NCBI RefSeq assembly: GCF_000953135.1
Contig: NZ_LN614827.1
Span: 3,043,501 to 3,107,500, forward strand
Length of the DNA stretch: 64,000 nt
Reading direction: 5' to 3'
Source: Legionella fallonii LLAP-10
Lineage (GTDB): Bacteria; Pseudomonadota; Gammaproteobacteria; Legionellales; Legionellaceae
How positions within the stretch are numbered: position 1 is the first letter of the stretch; each line of letters starts with the position of its first letter. Of the stretch, positions 19,301-26,849 are shown one piece after another. The notes beneath the pieces are model-generated. The model was not told the DNA's origin and did not search any database. It saw only the letters and a list, made by a program, of their open reading frames with translations. Made by a program: the position numbers and the translations under genes.

Positions 19301-21685
19301 AGCATGCTGATAGCTCCGCAAGACAGCACTTTATTTCCTTTTATTATTAACCTTCGCTCATGGGGTTGGCTGGAGAGTTATATGAAAAATAGCGCACCAC
19401 AAAATTTTGAGTTATTAACAGCAGCCTTAGGAAATGGTGCATACATAAAAAGCATTAATGAAAATGAAAAAAATCAATTAGCTTTTCTAACTATATTGGA
19501 AATTAACAGATTTACCCCTCAACAAATACTGGCGTTAATTAAAATAGTACCTAATCAACAAGTACATTCCTTATTGATTATCCACCTCTTAACTCAACAG
19601 GAATATCTGGCAAGCTTGAAAGGAGAGTCTGTTTTAAGTAGGCTAGATAATAATCAAATTTACAGCCCGTCCCGTCTTAATGCTCTTGTTCATCAGCTAG
19701 ATATCAGCATCCTAACCGAGGCCGTACTCGATAAACTACCAACAGAAACAGCAGTAAGTATTCTTTGTTCTATACCCCATTTTCATCAACTAAAGGAAGA
19801 ACAAATTGATGCATTACTTAAAAAACATCCTCATCCTGAGGTTATTATTTATTGGATGAATCACTATTCGTCTTTGCCTAATGCTCATTTTCCTCTAGCC
19901 CACTTAATGAAAGTTGCCGACACTCATATTGAAAGCGCATTAAACAAAATGGATGAAAACAAAAAAGAGGCTATTATTACTAAAATAATTCAGCATTTAG
20001 ACTTATTTCCCTCGATCCCCAAAACATTAATGGGACATAATGAAGAACAACGCCTTATTCTGGCCATTCGTCTCTTTCTTCATGGACATCAACATCAAAA
20101 TTATGTCAATTATATCAATAAATTAACTGGAAGTTTATTGGAAAAAGATCACCAGTTTTCCTTACACGCTATCCAATTATTAATTTCCCTGTGTAACCAA
20201 CATGAGTTTTCTGAATTAAGTAATAAAACAGCTCTTTTAACCAATCATTATTTGAGGGCGAATGCTCAATCGGGAGAGATAGGATTATTTTATGATAGCA
20301 ACAGATTAAATATCGAGCGCATGAATCAACCAATACAATTAAAGCCGACCATCACACCTAAACATGAAAAATCAGGAGGATTTTTTTCCAACTTATTAAG
20401 TGGCAAATCGGAAGAAGTTAAAAAGCCAGAAGCAGAGGTAATTACCCCCGAACATTCGTTAATTGAGACACTTATAGACAGTAGAAGACCAATCACCTCA
20501 TTGAATTACTTTTTAATTTATTTTAAGGGAGATCGAACTAAAATCAGCAACGTAATTAATGATTATTTAGACTTCTATATCCATGAAGGGTGCACTGGTA
20601 GCCGCCGCAAATTGATACATCAAATTGCGGCTCTAATGATTAGACCAGAACTAGATATTGCTATTAGAGAAGAACTATTTACTTCTTTTTTGCGTCACTC
20701 CGATTTATATGACAAACAAATAAGTTTTGCTCTCTTCATATTTGATGCCACAAAAGCAATACAACATTTTGGCTTAAAAGGAGGAGAAAAAAACTATACT
20801 CAGGTTATCAACTTATGTACCTGGGCTCTGCAAAAATTAGACACAAGAGAACATCAAGAAATTATTGATATTGCAACTAAAGCAAAAACTGAAGCAGAGC
20901 GTGAATTAAGTTTTAGTCAAGAAACGGGATTTTTTGCTCGTGTATTCATGCGACTAAGACGGTGTTGGTACTACGGCTGGACGGGTTTTTTTGTGCCAAA
21001 CCCTCCTACCTATGTTGCTCTTGCGTCTTCAGAGCCTATTGCTCCGGAAGAAGAACCGTTATTCAATTCCCCTCCAATGCTCTCCATACTTTCTTATAAA
21101 CCAGAGTTGAATATAACAAGCCTATTGAAAGAATTAACATTACCAATGACTCAAGAAAGTCTTGAACAACTAGCTGAAGCAATAAATAACTATTCATTAA
21201 AGCCCAAGACAAGAAATGAGCTAGAAATAAGGCAAAAACTTCATCTGTTGCTCTTAAAATTTCATGAGCATAGTGCAGAAGATAAAGCGCTGCATAGCTG
21301 GTTAGAGCAAAACCAAACGCTCGTGATTGCTAACTTATCCCGCTTATTAGAGTTGACTTTAATAAAAGATCAACATGCTGAACTACAAGACTTGTTGAAG
21401 CAAATCAAAGAAATAGCCCCTTCTTTACAACAAATTACTGAAGAATTAATTTGCCCTCCTCTCGAACAAAAAGAAGAAAAAACTGCGGTTGTGACTGTTC
21501 AATCAGAAGCTGAAGTGAGTCATTTAACAACTTTAGAAGCAACTCTAGAGTCCACCATAGAAACCACCACCGAACTAGCCTACAACGCATATAGTTGGGC
21601 AAAAGAGGGATTAAGCTCATTATTTCAGCCACTAACATCGTCCGCAACAACAGAATCACTGGAGCCCTCTTTAACAATGCATTAA
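13373..21685 (+). CDS. giant 2770-aa alpha-helical protein of unknown function
   Basis: Not recognised. One uninterrupted frame of 8.3 kb with a strong AGGAGG site 5 nt before the ATG. The product is rich in Leu, Gln and Asn and reads as many helix-turn-helix pairs from end to end, most like an alpha-solenoid of HEAT/ARM type, with no signal peptide and no obvious catalytic motif. Near residue 2336 a GFFSNLLSGKSEEVKKPEAE segment looks like a linker. Near 2519-2537 an aromatic/basic patch (GFFARVFMRLRRCWYYGW) could touch membranes. The C-terminus is a Glu/Thr-rich low-complexity tail ending in an amphipathic helix. A run of eight C sits at 13971-13978. Size, lack of relatives I can name and neighbours suggest a Legionella-specific factor, perhaps a Dot/Icm substrate; that is inference. 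Confidence 0.85.
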   Translation: MVDFVLPLSQKDINACQLLIKDLKSQRPNEASAWEQPLASLVKGIELHYQHEPLIAILNSLPNTVIEALFSRLLNANNFNYSCLKTLVEYIHSLSWSDKTHQITLINILLTSRIILLNQSEIEKLLLLLEGKEQSILLAQLRRQAEPNTPKPNEKKLYPNQKKLNHIYTSNYQQLLAFLTQQASQNELMLQTRLNDPPPLANLLMGQLLEIEKNPAQQKILIYRLLKKPQCYDWSDSHFIKKIESILTAALTTVPEQEIKELFQAYLKIIQQQPNATPRSIQFLDDVYNVTKNAHIIARCLEATSESESCMAIDFLIHSKIKDQSLRQLCLRRMNIEQLGFFHKRMTILGPMGHYPDEELVTDFIRLFCTHINKLLDPQKLLKQLAVMVSTSPTYTAQLAIDVMRVHLSSPKLISQWLQTLIEVNRNNALLIPHCMLFIKEHPNEVELIVSILGRLSNEDLLALYVSMFAQGLDKNYLSCFKELFKHPKNHAQLFYLLRNTPVIHPELLDEFIAQLNDKTLVNLIGDLLTHAHPYSQYKSTINQILLIFCQRLYRDPEPTALINQWPQQAFVKKLVDVLLETPQCVAHLTTNYSTMYSLVTWTSPEDAIKHRMDAILNCYEFETERLQQIALIWLAYFRTHPEQLTAVFSTLHSTENNRTPTGRKNLSGIMQACWELIKPGIDYKEEDFFTLAQAPRPEFFNAVSTQVSQMEYLQQEPYLGSLRIAKTKELPPNINAESLIILLAHSVSPDTLINWKKATAWVKTLSVEEQLNFIKKLLENVCYANNNPILSQHAYLFVTRHVLFDELWPQLDPAHWYWLIKNTPATQLKQQAPIWLDALIERHGAQKLNLGKILSLLPPDTMLLDVILKKKTLAIPAAFAQITSQLSTENNCDVPLLALQHYIHAQDKDWRQQFLQATLSQLKTTNLNNMLLYILQALLLDEKTALIASKFANKKLIVNYLKFLNTLVKQAENSNNFAELNQLMINLISSLIEKDANWSQLVCKEEAFTQTVLRWLSNLDFKSVSINNHPLVRLLINCQSAQLDPQLANNPLFQKLLQLILFSPPQAFNPDQFIVLFTWLKPEYKILLARQLFTQPQLSAVHIQSLSVLMNVLEPTELFQLIDGHENSNHIARELLTHEKGLEHLSPIQQSQLFNYIRSASDLIAILANPLLPQANRIKFTKALFQVYGKNATVLSQRLEQWLINPEAIAALANFTIDKKDQQLLDEILQDKTYYHDYLNEYLQNPTLDMIVNEASYLSQIARNSAMNVETKKIYPAHVVEQLTLEDIFKTIKQQFYLNQEIEALSVLLSPFNAKTENPLALLLSAKWQQKLSLMHGGLLEIIRVYKDENTRESTKRAIEQTELYSAILLPLITSPQNEGLEKTLSDQLVSLLQSYCSKIAPLEQEHYQLLQNTLNGYSSQLQIMRFFSLPQLFDWFTTDIAAIPPRQENIDLLKNASVLHTEWLKRFSLEPDINFSEVLTVGLKAASLTQNNDEQNQWLVQYALFSFLSASINDAFLKNFITSITPAELSTLLNSFSEQSQASYKAQQLLQKINLHTPRAELIKQLLTLDAAVLHQLIAVTESLNLLALKNILCLIIPIKNSELNEEQIATLCLSSTLHTAHHADWLHIELQLMTQRIAHASQRLEHLTQLGFSYTPDETNEERLTYLAEKRLNHLSNETLIHCLNSYEAIFISPSNDPHPFLQSLNKILDSPRRAQEILQRLNVQLVKHIIHASINAPSRYAELLEKIIHSSHGELCLHDLQMEFNKQIKQNKDPQPTSIADLSAEQIECYSYEQLNSILSLQRLLFLSNPMAEFTSFATSAEQPETLKQRQQFCADASIYAAMLNIEKKANAPLKKSTSWLTQHSQKSIKAYAATMHEITTKQKVNYPLVQYYWLSWNSFISGTTNHNMTPVTDGFLHWLSTLDEKQLEEASELHKLLQHLIEQKILAKVLQHVVEHTQELTPSQITWLCEQSMLIAPQDSTLFPFIINLRSWGWLESYMKNSAPQNFELLTAALGNGAYIKSINENEKNQLAFLTILEINRFTPQQILALIKIVPNQQVHSLLIIHLLTQQEYLASLKGESVLSRLDNNQIYSPSRLNALVHQLDISILTEAVLDKLPTETAVSILCSIPHFHQLKEEQIDALLKKHPHPEVIIYWMNHYSSLPNAHFPLAHLMKVADTHIESALNKMDENKKEAIITKIIQHLDLFPSIPKTLMGHNEEQRLILAIRLFLHGHQHQNYVNYINKLTGSLLEKDHQFSLHAIQLLISLCNQHEFSELSNKTALLTNHYLRANAQSGEIGLFYDSNRLNIERMNQPIQLKPTITPKHEKSGGFFSNLLSGKSEEVKKPEAEVITPEHSLIETLIDSRRPITSLNYFLIYFKGDRTKISNVINDYLDFYIHEGCTGSRRKLIHQIAALMIRPELDIAIREELFTSFLRHSDLYDKQISFALFIFDATKAIQHFGLKGGEKNYTQVINLCTWALQKLDTREHQEIIDIATKAKTEAERELSFSQETGFFARVFMRLRRCWYYGWTGFFVPNPPTYVALASSEPIAPEEEPLFNSPPMLSILSYKPELNITSLLKELTLPMTQESLEQLAEAINNYSLKPKTRNELEIRQKLHLLLLKFHEHSAEDKALHSWLEQNQTLVIANLSRLLELTLIKDQHAELQDLLKQIKEIAPSLQQITEELICPPLEQKEEKTAVVTVQSEAEVSHLTTLEATLESTIETTTELAYNAYSWAKEGLSSLFQPLTSSATTESLEPSLTMH

Positions 21686-21696
21686 TTCACTCGTGG

Positions 21697-21728
21697 TATG
21701 TACCTAGAATTAGATACCTAGGTACATA
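21697..21728 (+). terminator. 11-bp perfect inverted repeat after the giant gene
   Basis: TATGTACCTAG (21697-21707) and CTAGGTACATA (21718-21728) pair exactly around a 10-base loop, 12 bases after the giant gene's stop. There is no T-run after it, so it is either a weak terminator or an RNA-stabilising hairpin. Confidence 0.45.
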
Positions 21729-21814
21729 TTAGCAGGGATAGGGCTTTTGTCGCTTGACGGATTTACCGCGAAAGCTCTAAAATAAAACAATAAGATTACA
21801 ATCAGGACATTATT

Positions 21815-22132
21815 ATGGATGAGAGAAGAGGATTCTTCCGCATTAAAAATAAAGGAATAATCCATGCTAAAACAAGTAACGGCTCATTAGACATTATTAA
21901 TATATCTTCATCTGGTGCCTTAGTAATTAAAAATAACCGTGATGTGGGGCAACAAGGGATAATTGAATTAAGTATTCATAATTTCTCAATGCTTCTTCAT
22001 TATGAAATTTCAAAAGTTCAAAAAAACACTATGGTTTTAACTTTTAAAAATGAAGATGAAATAGATAAACTCTTTTTAGTATTAAAGAACTTGAGAGATG
22101 AACACAGTAAACAAGCATATAATCGACCTTAA
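21815..22132 (+). CDS. single-domain PilZ protein
   Basis: A 105-aa protein that is essentially one PilZ domain, the c-di-GMP-binding fold. The two binding motifs are present: R4-R5-x-x-x-R9 at the N-terminus and N29-x-S31-x-x-G34 (NISSSG). A short helical tail follows. An AGGA site lies 7 nt before the ATG. It stands alone on the plus strand. Stand-alone PilZ proteins act as c-di-GMP-dependent adaptors for motility, secretion or biofilm; its partner cannot be told from context. Confidence 0.8.
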   Translation: MDERRGFFRIKNKGIIHAKTSNGSLDIINISSSGALVIKNNRDVGQQGIIELSIHNFSMLLHYEISKVQKNTMVLTFKNEDEIDKLFLVLKNLRDEHSKQAYNRP

Positions 22133-22271
22133 GCAGCAATGATGAACGATTATTAGTGCCAACTTAAGGATGTAGAGCCGAAGTAGACAAAGTCATAATC
22201 ATACACTCCCGCATTACATTGTGCTAATACGGCTACGTATAAAAGCCTTAAGATATCATTACATGAAATGG

Positions 22272-23282
22272 TTACCTTGCTGGAGGTAAACAGGCTTTTA
22301 ACGACTCTATCTTCTCCTGTTGTCTGGCAATTTCAAACTCTAGAGTTTCAAGCCCTCTGCATAATAGGTCCTCTCCATTTTCGTTCAACTCACGTTCATC
22401 AACATTTGTAAAGAAACGTAAAGCATGTAATGCATCATTTTTCGGCTCCTCAAGCGCAGTAAGCACTGAGTTTTTAGCCTCATTCAACAGATTTATTTTA
22501 GTTGTTTTAAATCCAATTTTTCTTCTAATAAAAGCATAACTTGAATCAGTTACTCCGCGAGTAGTGAGTTGAGCAATTTGCTTTTCCAAATCAACTATGG
22601 CCTCTTTATTGGCTATATAGCCTAAAATAGACTCATCATATTTATCAATATATTCTGTTAACTTAGATAATAAGTTATTAAAACTCTCAATCTCTGATTC
22701 TTTGAAGTCGGGAGAGAAACTATCGTGCCCATAAGTTTTCATCAATAATAAATCAAGAACGTAACGATCATTCTCTAGTGTTAACGGTGGTTTTGAGTAA
22801 TACCGGGCAGCAATATTAAATCCCAGATATTGAGCAATATTCTCAATGAATTTTTTACAAGGAGGAACAACAACGTGTTTCATTAAAAAAAACAAATTAG
22901 TAGCAATAGCCATTTGATTTAAAAAGGCCAGTGCACTAAAAAAGGAAAATGCCGCAATAGGTGGACATAAAAAATAAGCAATGGTTAAAAACGCCGCTAA
23001 GGTTAATGATGAGATCAATAATTCCGCTTTACTAACCTCACCTTGATAGATTCTATAAGCAAAATTGGTTAAATAGCCCAAGCTCAGTGATAAATTGGCT
23101 AGAGCCACTATGCTTTCCTTTGAAAAAAAACTAGTTGTGATCACTGCAGGAGTAAAAAAGACGGTAATAGCTAATGTCATAATATAGCTTAAGCTCGTAG
23201 ACGTCTTATTGAAAATATCGCCAATCTCTTTTTCACGGCTATGATTTCTAGTATATAAAGATTTTTTTAATTTTAAAAACAT
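22272..23282 (-). CDS. orphan membrane protein with C-terminal coiled coil
   Basis: Not recognised. The 336-aa product has a short basic N-terminus (about 30 residues), then about four hydrophobic segments between residues 32 and 145 arranged as hairpins, then a polar helical region of about 190 residues with coiled-coil character (residues around 210-235 and 300-330). No signal peptide cleavage site is evident and no enzyme motif was seen. Paired hydrophobic hairpins followed by coiled coil is a layout found in host-membrane-targeted effectors of intracellular bacteria, but ordinary inner-membrane proteins can look alike. Flanked by single genes; apparently monocistronic. Confidence 0.7.
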   Translation of the reverse strand: MFLKLKKSLYTRNHSREKEIGDIFNKTSTSLSYIMTLAITVFFTPAVITTSFFSKESIVALANLSLSLGYLTNFAYRIYQGEVSKAELLISSLTLAAFLTIAYFLCPPIAAFSFFSALAFLNQMAIATNLFFLMKHVVVPPCKKFIENIAQYLGFNIAARYYSKPPLTLENDRYVLDLLLMKTYGHDSFSPDFKESEIESFNNLLSKLTEYIDKYDESILGYIANKEAIVDLEKQIAQLTTRGVTDSSYAFIRRKIGFKTTKINLLNEAKNSVLTALEEPKNDALHALRFFTNVDERELNENGEDLLCRGLETLEFEIARQQEKIESLKACLPPAR

Positions 23283-23432
23283 ATGGGTAATTACTATGAA
23301 GAAATCTATCGATTAGATGGTCGCAATTTTAACATTATTTATATTATTTTGTCGCTTATATAATCTGAAGTTACAAAAAAATTGTATCATTACAATAATA
23401 CCCATCCTAACGTTTGCAAGCAGTAATGAAAA

Positions 23433-24266
23433 TCATAGTTTCCAGCGCTTATGCATCCAATTCCATTGCTCAGGATGTGCCAAAATAATCTGCTCTAGAG
23501 CCCGATTATATGCAAGGGTATTCTGATAAAGTGACTCGTTAGTTGAATCATAGTCTTTCCAGGGAATCGGTTCATGAAACTCTAAAATATGTTTCCCACT
23601 GGGTAACCGATAACTTGCTGCAGGTACAACAGGAACACCAGTATTACGTGATAACATCGCCAGACTACGATAGGTTCCTGCCTTCTTACCAAAAAACTCT
23701 ACAGCAATACCATCGCGATTAACTAGAGACGCATGCTGATCCAGCACAAAAATTACTGCGTGATTCCTTTCTAATGCGGTACACACTTGGTCTAAGGAGT
23801 TTTTTTTAGGAATTACATTCAAGCCGGCTTGGTAATAACGTTTAAACATTATTTTTTCCAATGCCTTAAAACGCAAAGTTCGTCTGATAAAATGAAATTG
23901 CCCCAAAAATTCTTTAAAACTTAACACACCGCCTAAAGGAGCAAATTCCCAATTACCAAAATGCCCGGTAAGTACTAAAACTCCTTTTTTTTGAGCCACT
24001 ATAGAAAGCATGTGTTCATGCCCCTTGACGGTAACACAATCACGCATTTTATTTTCACTCATAAATCGTGATTTCAATGTTTCCTTAAGTGAGGTCACGA
24101 GATGCGAATAATAAGATTTAGCCAAGTGTTTCTTTTGCTGTTCATCAAGGCGATCTTTAAATACCTGAGAGATATTAGCCAAAATTAATTGTCGCCTATA
24201 GGGCAAAAAATAATAAATAAATCGCCCCATTAAATTGACGGGCAGCGCTTCAATTTGTTGGGCCAT
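23433..24266 (-). CDS. LpxL/HtrB-family lipid A acyltransferase (LpxXL-like)
   Basis: Inner-membrane lysophospholipid/lipid A late acyltransferase family, about 277 aa. The catalytic H-x4-E motif is H102-F-G-N-W-E107; FVLDQHA and EFFGKKAGTYR, VPVVPAASYR and the C-terminal NWMHKRW are further family marks. It ends the fatty-acid operon, the place where rhizobial clusters carry lpxXL, which transfers the very-long-chain acid to lipid A, so I infer that role here. The ATG at 24266 starts one base after the ketosynthase stop; a GTG at 24275, overlapping by 8 bp, is an alternative start. Confidence 0.88.
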   Translation of the reverse strand: MAQQIEALPVNLMGRFIYYFLPYRRQLILANISQVFKDRLDEQQKKHLAKSYYSHLVTSLKETLKSRFMSENKMRDCVTVKGHEHMLSIVAQKKGVLVLTGHFGNWEFAPLGGVLSFKEFLGQFHFIRRTLRFKALEKIMFKRYYQAGLNVIPKKNSLDQVCTALERNHAVIFVLDQHASLVNRDGIAVEFFGKKAGTYRSLAMLSRNTGVPVVPAASYRLPSGKHILEFHEPIPWKDYDSTNESLYQNTLAYNRALEQIILAHPEQWNWMHKRWKL

Positions 24267-24267
24267 T

Positions 24268-25545
24268 TTAGTCACAAGCTTTAATCACCAAACAAGCATT
24301 CATACTAGCGAACCCTCTATTAATCATCAATGCGGAAGAAGAACCATTTATTTTTTGATGGTCTCTACTTAATGACAAGTGCTCGCAAGAAGCTGCAATT
24401 TGCTGCAAGTTAGCAATCCCTGGGGCACAATTTGTCTCGAGAGCGTATGTGGTCATTACTGCATCTAAAATTCCAGAGGCACATAAAGTATGTCCTGTTG
24501 ACCATTTAAAGGCCGTAACAGGTACACTATTTTCAGTAAAAACTTCCCCAATAGCCAGCGCCTCGCTATTGTCTGATTTACGATTACCATTACCATGGGT
24601 GACGATCAAACCAATATCTTTCGTGCATAACCCCGCAGTCGCTAAAGTTTGCTGAATAAGGTGAATCAATGGCTTACCTTCCGCTTCTAAGGAAAATAAT
24701 CCATCCGCCTCACTGGCAGATAAACCACCAATGAGCTCGCCATAACAAGTCGCTGATCGAGCTTTAACACAAGCCTCGCTTTCCAAAACAAGGGCGGCAG
24801 CGCCATCAGCTAAAATCGTTCCATCATGCTCATTATCAAAAGGCTTTAAATGGCGCTCACTGAGCACACCTAGCTGGTTATAATAAAATAAAGCTTGTGG
24901 TTCTATACCCATATCATAAGCAACAACCACTGCACGTTCTGCTTGGCCAGTACGAATAGCGTGGTAGGCTTCCAATATAGCTTGTGCCCCACTTACAGCA
25001 TGATTTGTAATATTATGATTGGGTCCTTTAAATCCGTATGTAATACCGGTGTAAGCAAGCACATTATTAGGTAAAATTCGCAATAACCACATAGGATGCA
25101 CTTCATCAAACAATTGCGTAGCAAAACGCTGCATGTCCCCTTTAGTTTTCGCCATTAAAGGTAAAAAATCATATTGTTGAAAATATTTATTCCCAGGAGA
25201 TCCTACATAGAGGGCTGTTTGTTCGTTAAAAGAATCACTGCACTCAAGAGTATCTCTATAGGCAATCATTTGACTGTGCTCAATAGCTTGAACAGCTGCA
25301 TTTATGCCTATTACATCTTGACGAGAAATAGCTTTTATCAGTTTACGATCTGGTAGCATTTTAGCCGGTTGAAAATTTTTTAATTCTCCCCCCAGGCGAT
25401 GTGACCAACCTGTTAGATCCCATTGTTTAATCTCATCAATTCCGCAACTACCTGTAAGCACTGCATTCCACGTCTCATCAGCAGTGGATCCAGAAGCAGT
25501 CAGGGCACTTCGGCCTGTAATAAATACTCTATTGAGACCACTCAT
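24268..25545 (-). CDS. ketosynthase-like protein lacking the catalytic Cys (FabF1XL/chain-length-factor-like)
   Basis: A 425-aa thiolase-fold beta-ketoacyl-ACP synthase homologue. The two active-site His are kept (VTH317GNGN and STGH352T), but where FabF has A-C-x-S-G this protein reads H-A183-V-S-G, so the acyl-accepting Cys is replaced by Ala. This is like the chain-length factor (KS-beta) of type II polyketide synthases, suggesting it forms a heterodimer with the neighbouring Cys-containing enzyme or acts as a malonyl-ACP decarboxylase. Its ATG overlaps that gene's stop (ATGA) with an AGGAG site, which favours co-translation in a fixed ratio. Position corresponds to fabF1XL of the rhizobial lipid A cluster. 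Confidence 0.88.
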   Translation of the reverse strand: MSGLNRVFITGRSALTASGSTADETWNAVLTGSCGIDEIKQWDLTGWSHRLGGELKNFQPAKMLPDRKLIKAISRQDVIGINAAVQAIEHSQMIAYRDTLECSDSFNEQTALYVGSPGNKYFQQYDFLPLMAKTKGDMQRFATQLFDEVHPMWLLRILPNNVLAYTGITYGFKGPNHNITNHAVSGAQAILEAYHAIRTGQAERAVVVAYDMGIEPQALFYYNQLGVLSERHLKPFDNEHDGTILADGAAALVLESEACVKARSATCYGELIGGLSASEADGLFSLEAEGKPLIHLIQQTLATAGLCTKDIGLIVTHGNGNRKSDNSEALAIGEVFTENSVPVTAFKWSTGHTLCASGILDAVMTTYALETNCAPGIANLQQIAASCEHLSLSRDHQKINGSSSALMINRGFASMNACLVIKACD

Positions 25546-26840
25546 TCACTTGCTCCTTCAAACTCAGGATGCTTAAACAACAAACAACTATTTGAACCAC
25601 CAAAACCAAAAGAATTCGATAAAACGACTCCTAAAGATTTTTCTCGAGGACCATCAACCACATAATCTAGATCGCATTCTGGATCTGGAGTTGTTAAATT
25701 TGCTGTTCGAGGAATTCGACTCTGTTCTATCGCCTTAACTGACAGCACAGCCTCCAGCGCTCCCGCAGCCGCAATTAAATGCCCTGTCTGGCTTTTAGTA
25801 GAACTTACCGGTAGATTAGCAATTCTATCACTAAAAACGGCTTTAATCGCATTGGTTTCACTTAAGTCATTCATTTTAGTCGACGTACCATGGGCATTAA
25901 TATAATCCACATCATTGGCTTTCAAACCGGCATCATGAAGGGCCCGTTCTATGGCTTGGATTGCTCCATCACCATTGGGATGGGAGTCCGTGATGCGGTA
26001 AGAACTTAAAGAATTTCCTTCGCCAGCTAATTCCGCATAGATGCGAGCACCGCGCGCTTTTGCTTTATCCCATTCTTCCAGGATTAAAAACGCAGCACCC
26101 TCACCCAATACAAACCCATTACGTGTCGCATCGAAAGGACGACTGGCCGTTTCCGGTGTGTCATTATAAGTAGACAAAGCACCTAACAAACAGAAACTAG
26201 ATAAGCCTAAAGGGTTGATCATGGAGTCAAATCCCCCAGCAAGCATATAATCTGCTTCGCCACGACGAATCACCTGCATAGCCAACCCCAAAGCCTGGCC
26301 TCCTGACGCACACGCGGTATGAACGGAAGAAGCGTAACCAGATATACCAAATTGTTGAATCAATAATGATAAGCCCGAGTTTGAGGTGGTTTTTCCAAAA
26401 TCGACTAGTTTATAAAATTCACTGGTATTGGTGTTTAAAAGTTCCCAATTCGTCTCTCCATCCTGAGCACAAGCCTGTTGAAATCGACGGAGATAATCAA
26501 ACTCAGCAGTCATCATTCCACTACCAGTAACAACGCCCCATCGCGACGAACTCTGTTGCGTAGGCAAAATTCCAGCATCATTGAACGCCTGTTTTGCTGC
26601 TTCTAGAGCAAAATGGGTAAAAGACATTGCAAAACGTGTATGTTTATTTTTCAATGCAGGGTTTGGGCTAAAATCCTTTACCTCCGCTGCAATATAAGTT
26701 GGAAAAGCACTGGCATCAAAATGAGTTATCTGGGCGATTCCGGATTGTCCAGCCATTAAATTAGTCCAAGTTGATTGAACATCATGGCCTATTGCTGAAA
26801 CAGCGCCTAGCCCTGTAATTGCTACTCGTCTTTTCTTCAT
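25542..26840 (-). CDS. beta-ketoacyl-ACP synthase II-type (FabF2XL-like)
   Basis: A 432-aa condensing enzyme that extends acyl-ACP by two carbons with malonyl-ACP. The triad is complete: Cys177 in HTACASGG, His317 in AHGTST, His354 in TGHL. N-terminal KRRVAITGLGAVSAIG and C-terminal NSFGFGGSN are typical FabF. It lies 9 bp after the double-hotdog gene and overlaps the Cys-less ketosynthase by 4 bp. From its cluster it most likely elongates very-long-chain fatty acids for lipid A rather than bulk membrane lipids. Confidence 0.93.
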   Translation of the reverse strand: MKKRRVAITGLGAVSAIGHDVQSTWTNLMAGQSGIAQITHFDASAFPTYIAAEVKDFSPNPALKNKHTRFAMSFTHFALEAAKQAFNDAGILPTQQSSSRWGVVTGSGMMTAEFDYLRRFQQACAQDGETNWELLNTNTSEFYKLVDFGKTTSNSGLSLLIQQFGISGYASSVHTACASGGQALGLAMQVIRRGEADYMLAGGFDSMINPLGLSSFCLLGALSTYNDTPETASRPFDATRNGFVLGEGAAFLILEEWDKAKARGARIYAELAGEGNSLSSYRITDSHPNGDGAIQAIERALHDAGLKANDVDYINAHGTSTKMNDLSETNAIKAVFSDRIANLPVSSTKSQTGHLIAAAGALEAVLSVKAIEQSRIPRTANLTTPDPECDLDYVVDGPREKSLGVVLSNSFGFGGSNSCLLFKHPEFEGASE

Positions 26841-26849
26841 ATTATTTAC

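Noticed and set aside
23317..23526. 69-aa plus-strand frame
   Set aside because: Mostly antisense to the 3' end of the acyltransferase gene and AT-rich spacer; no ribosome binding site.
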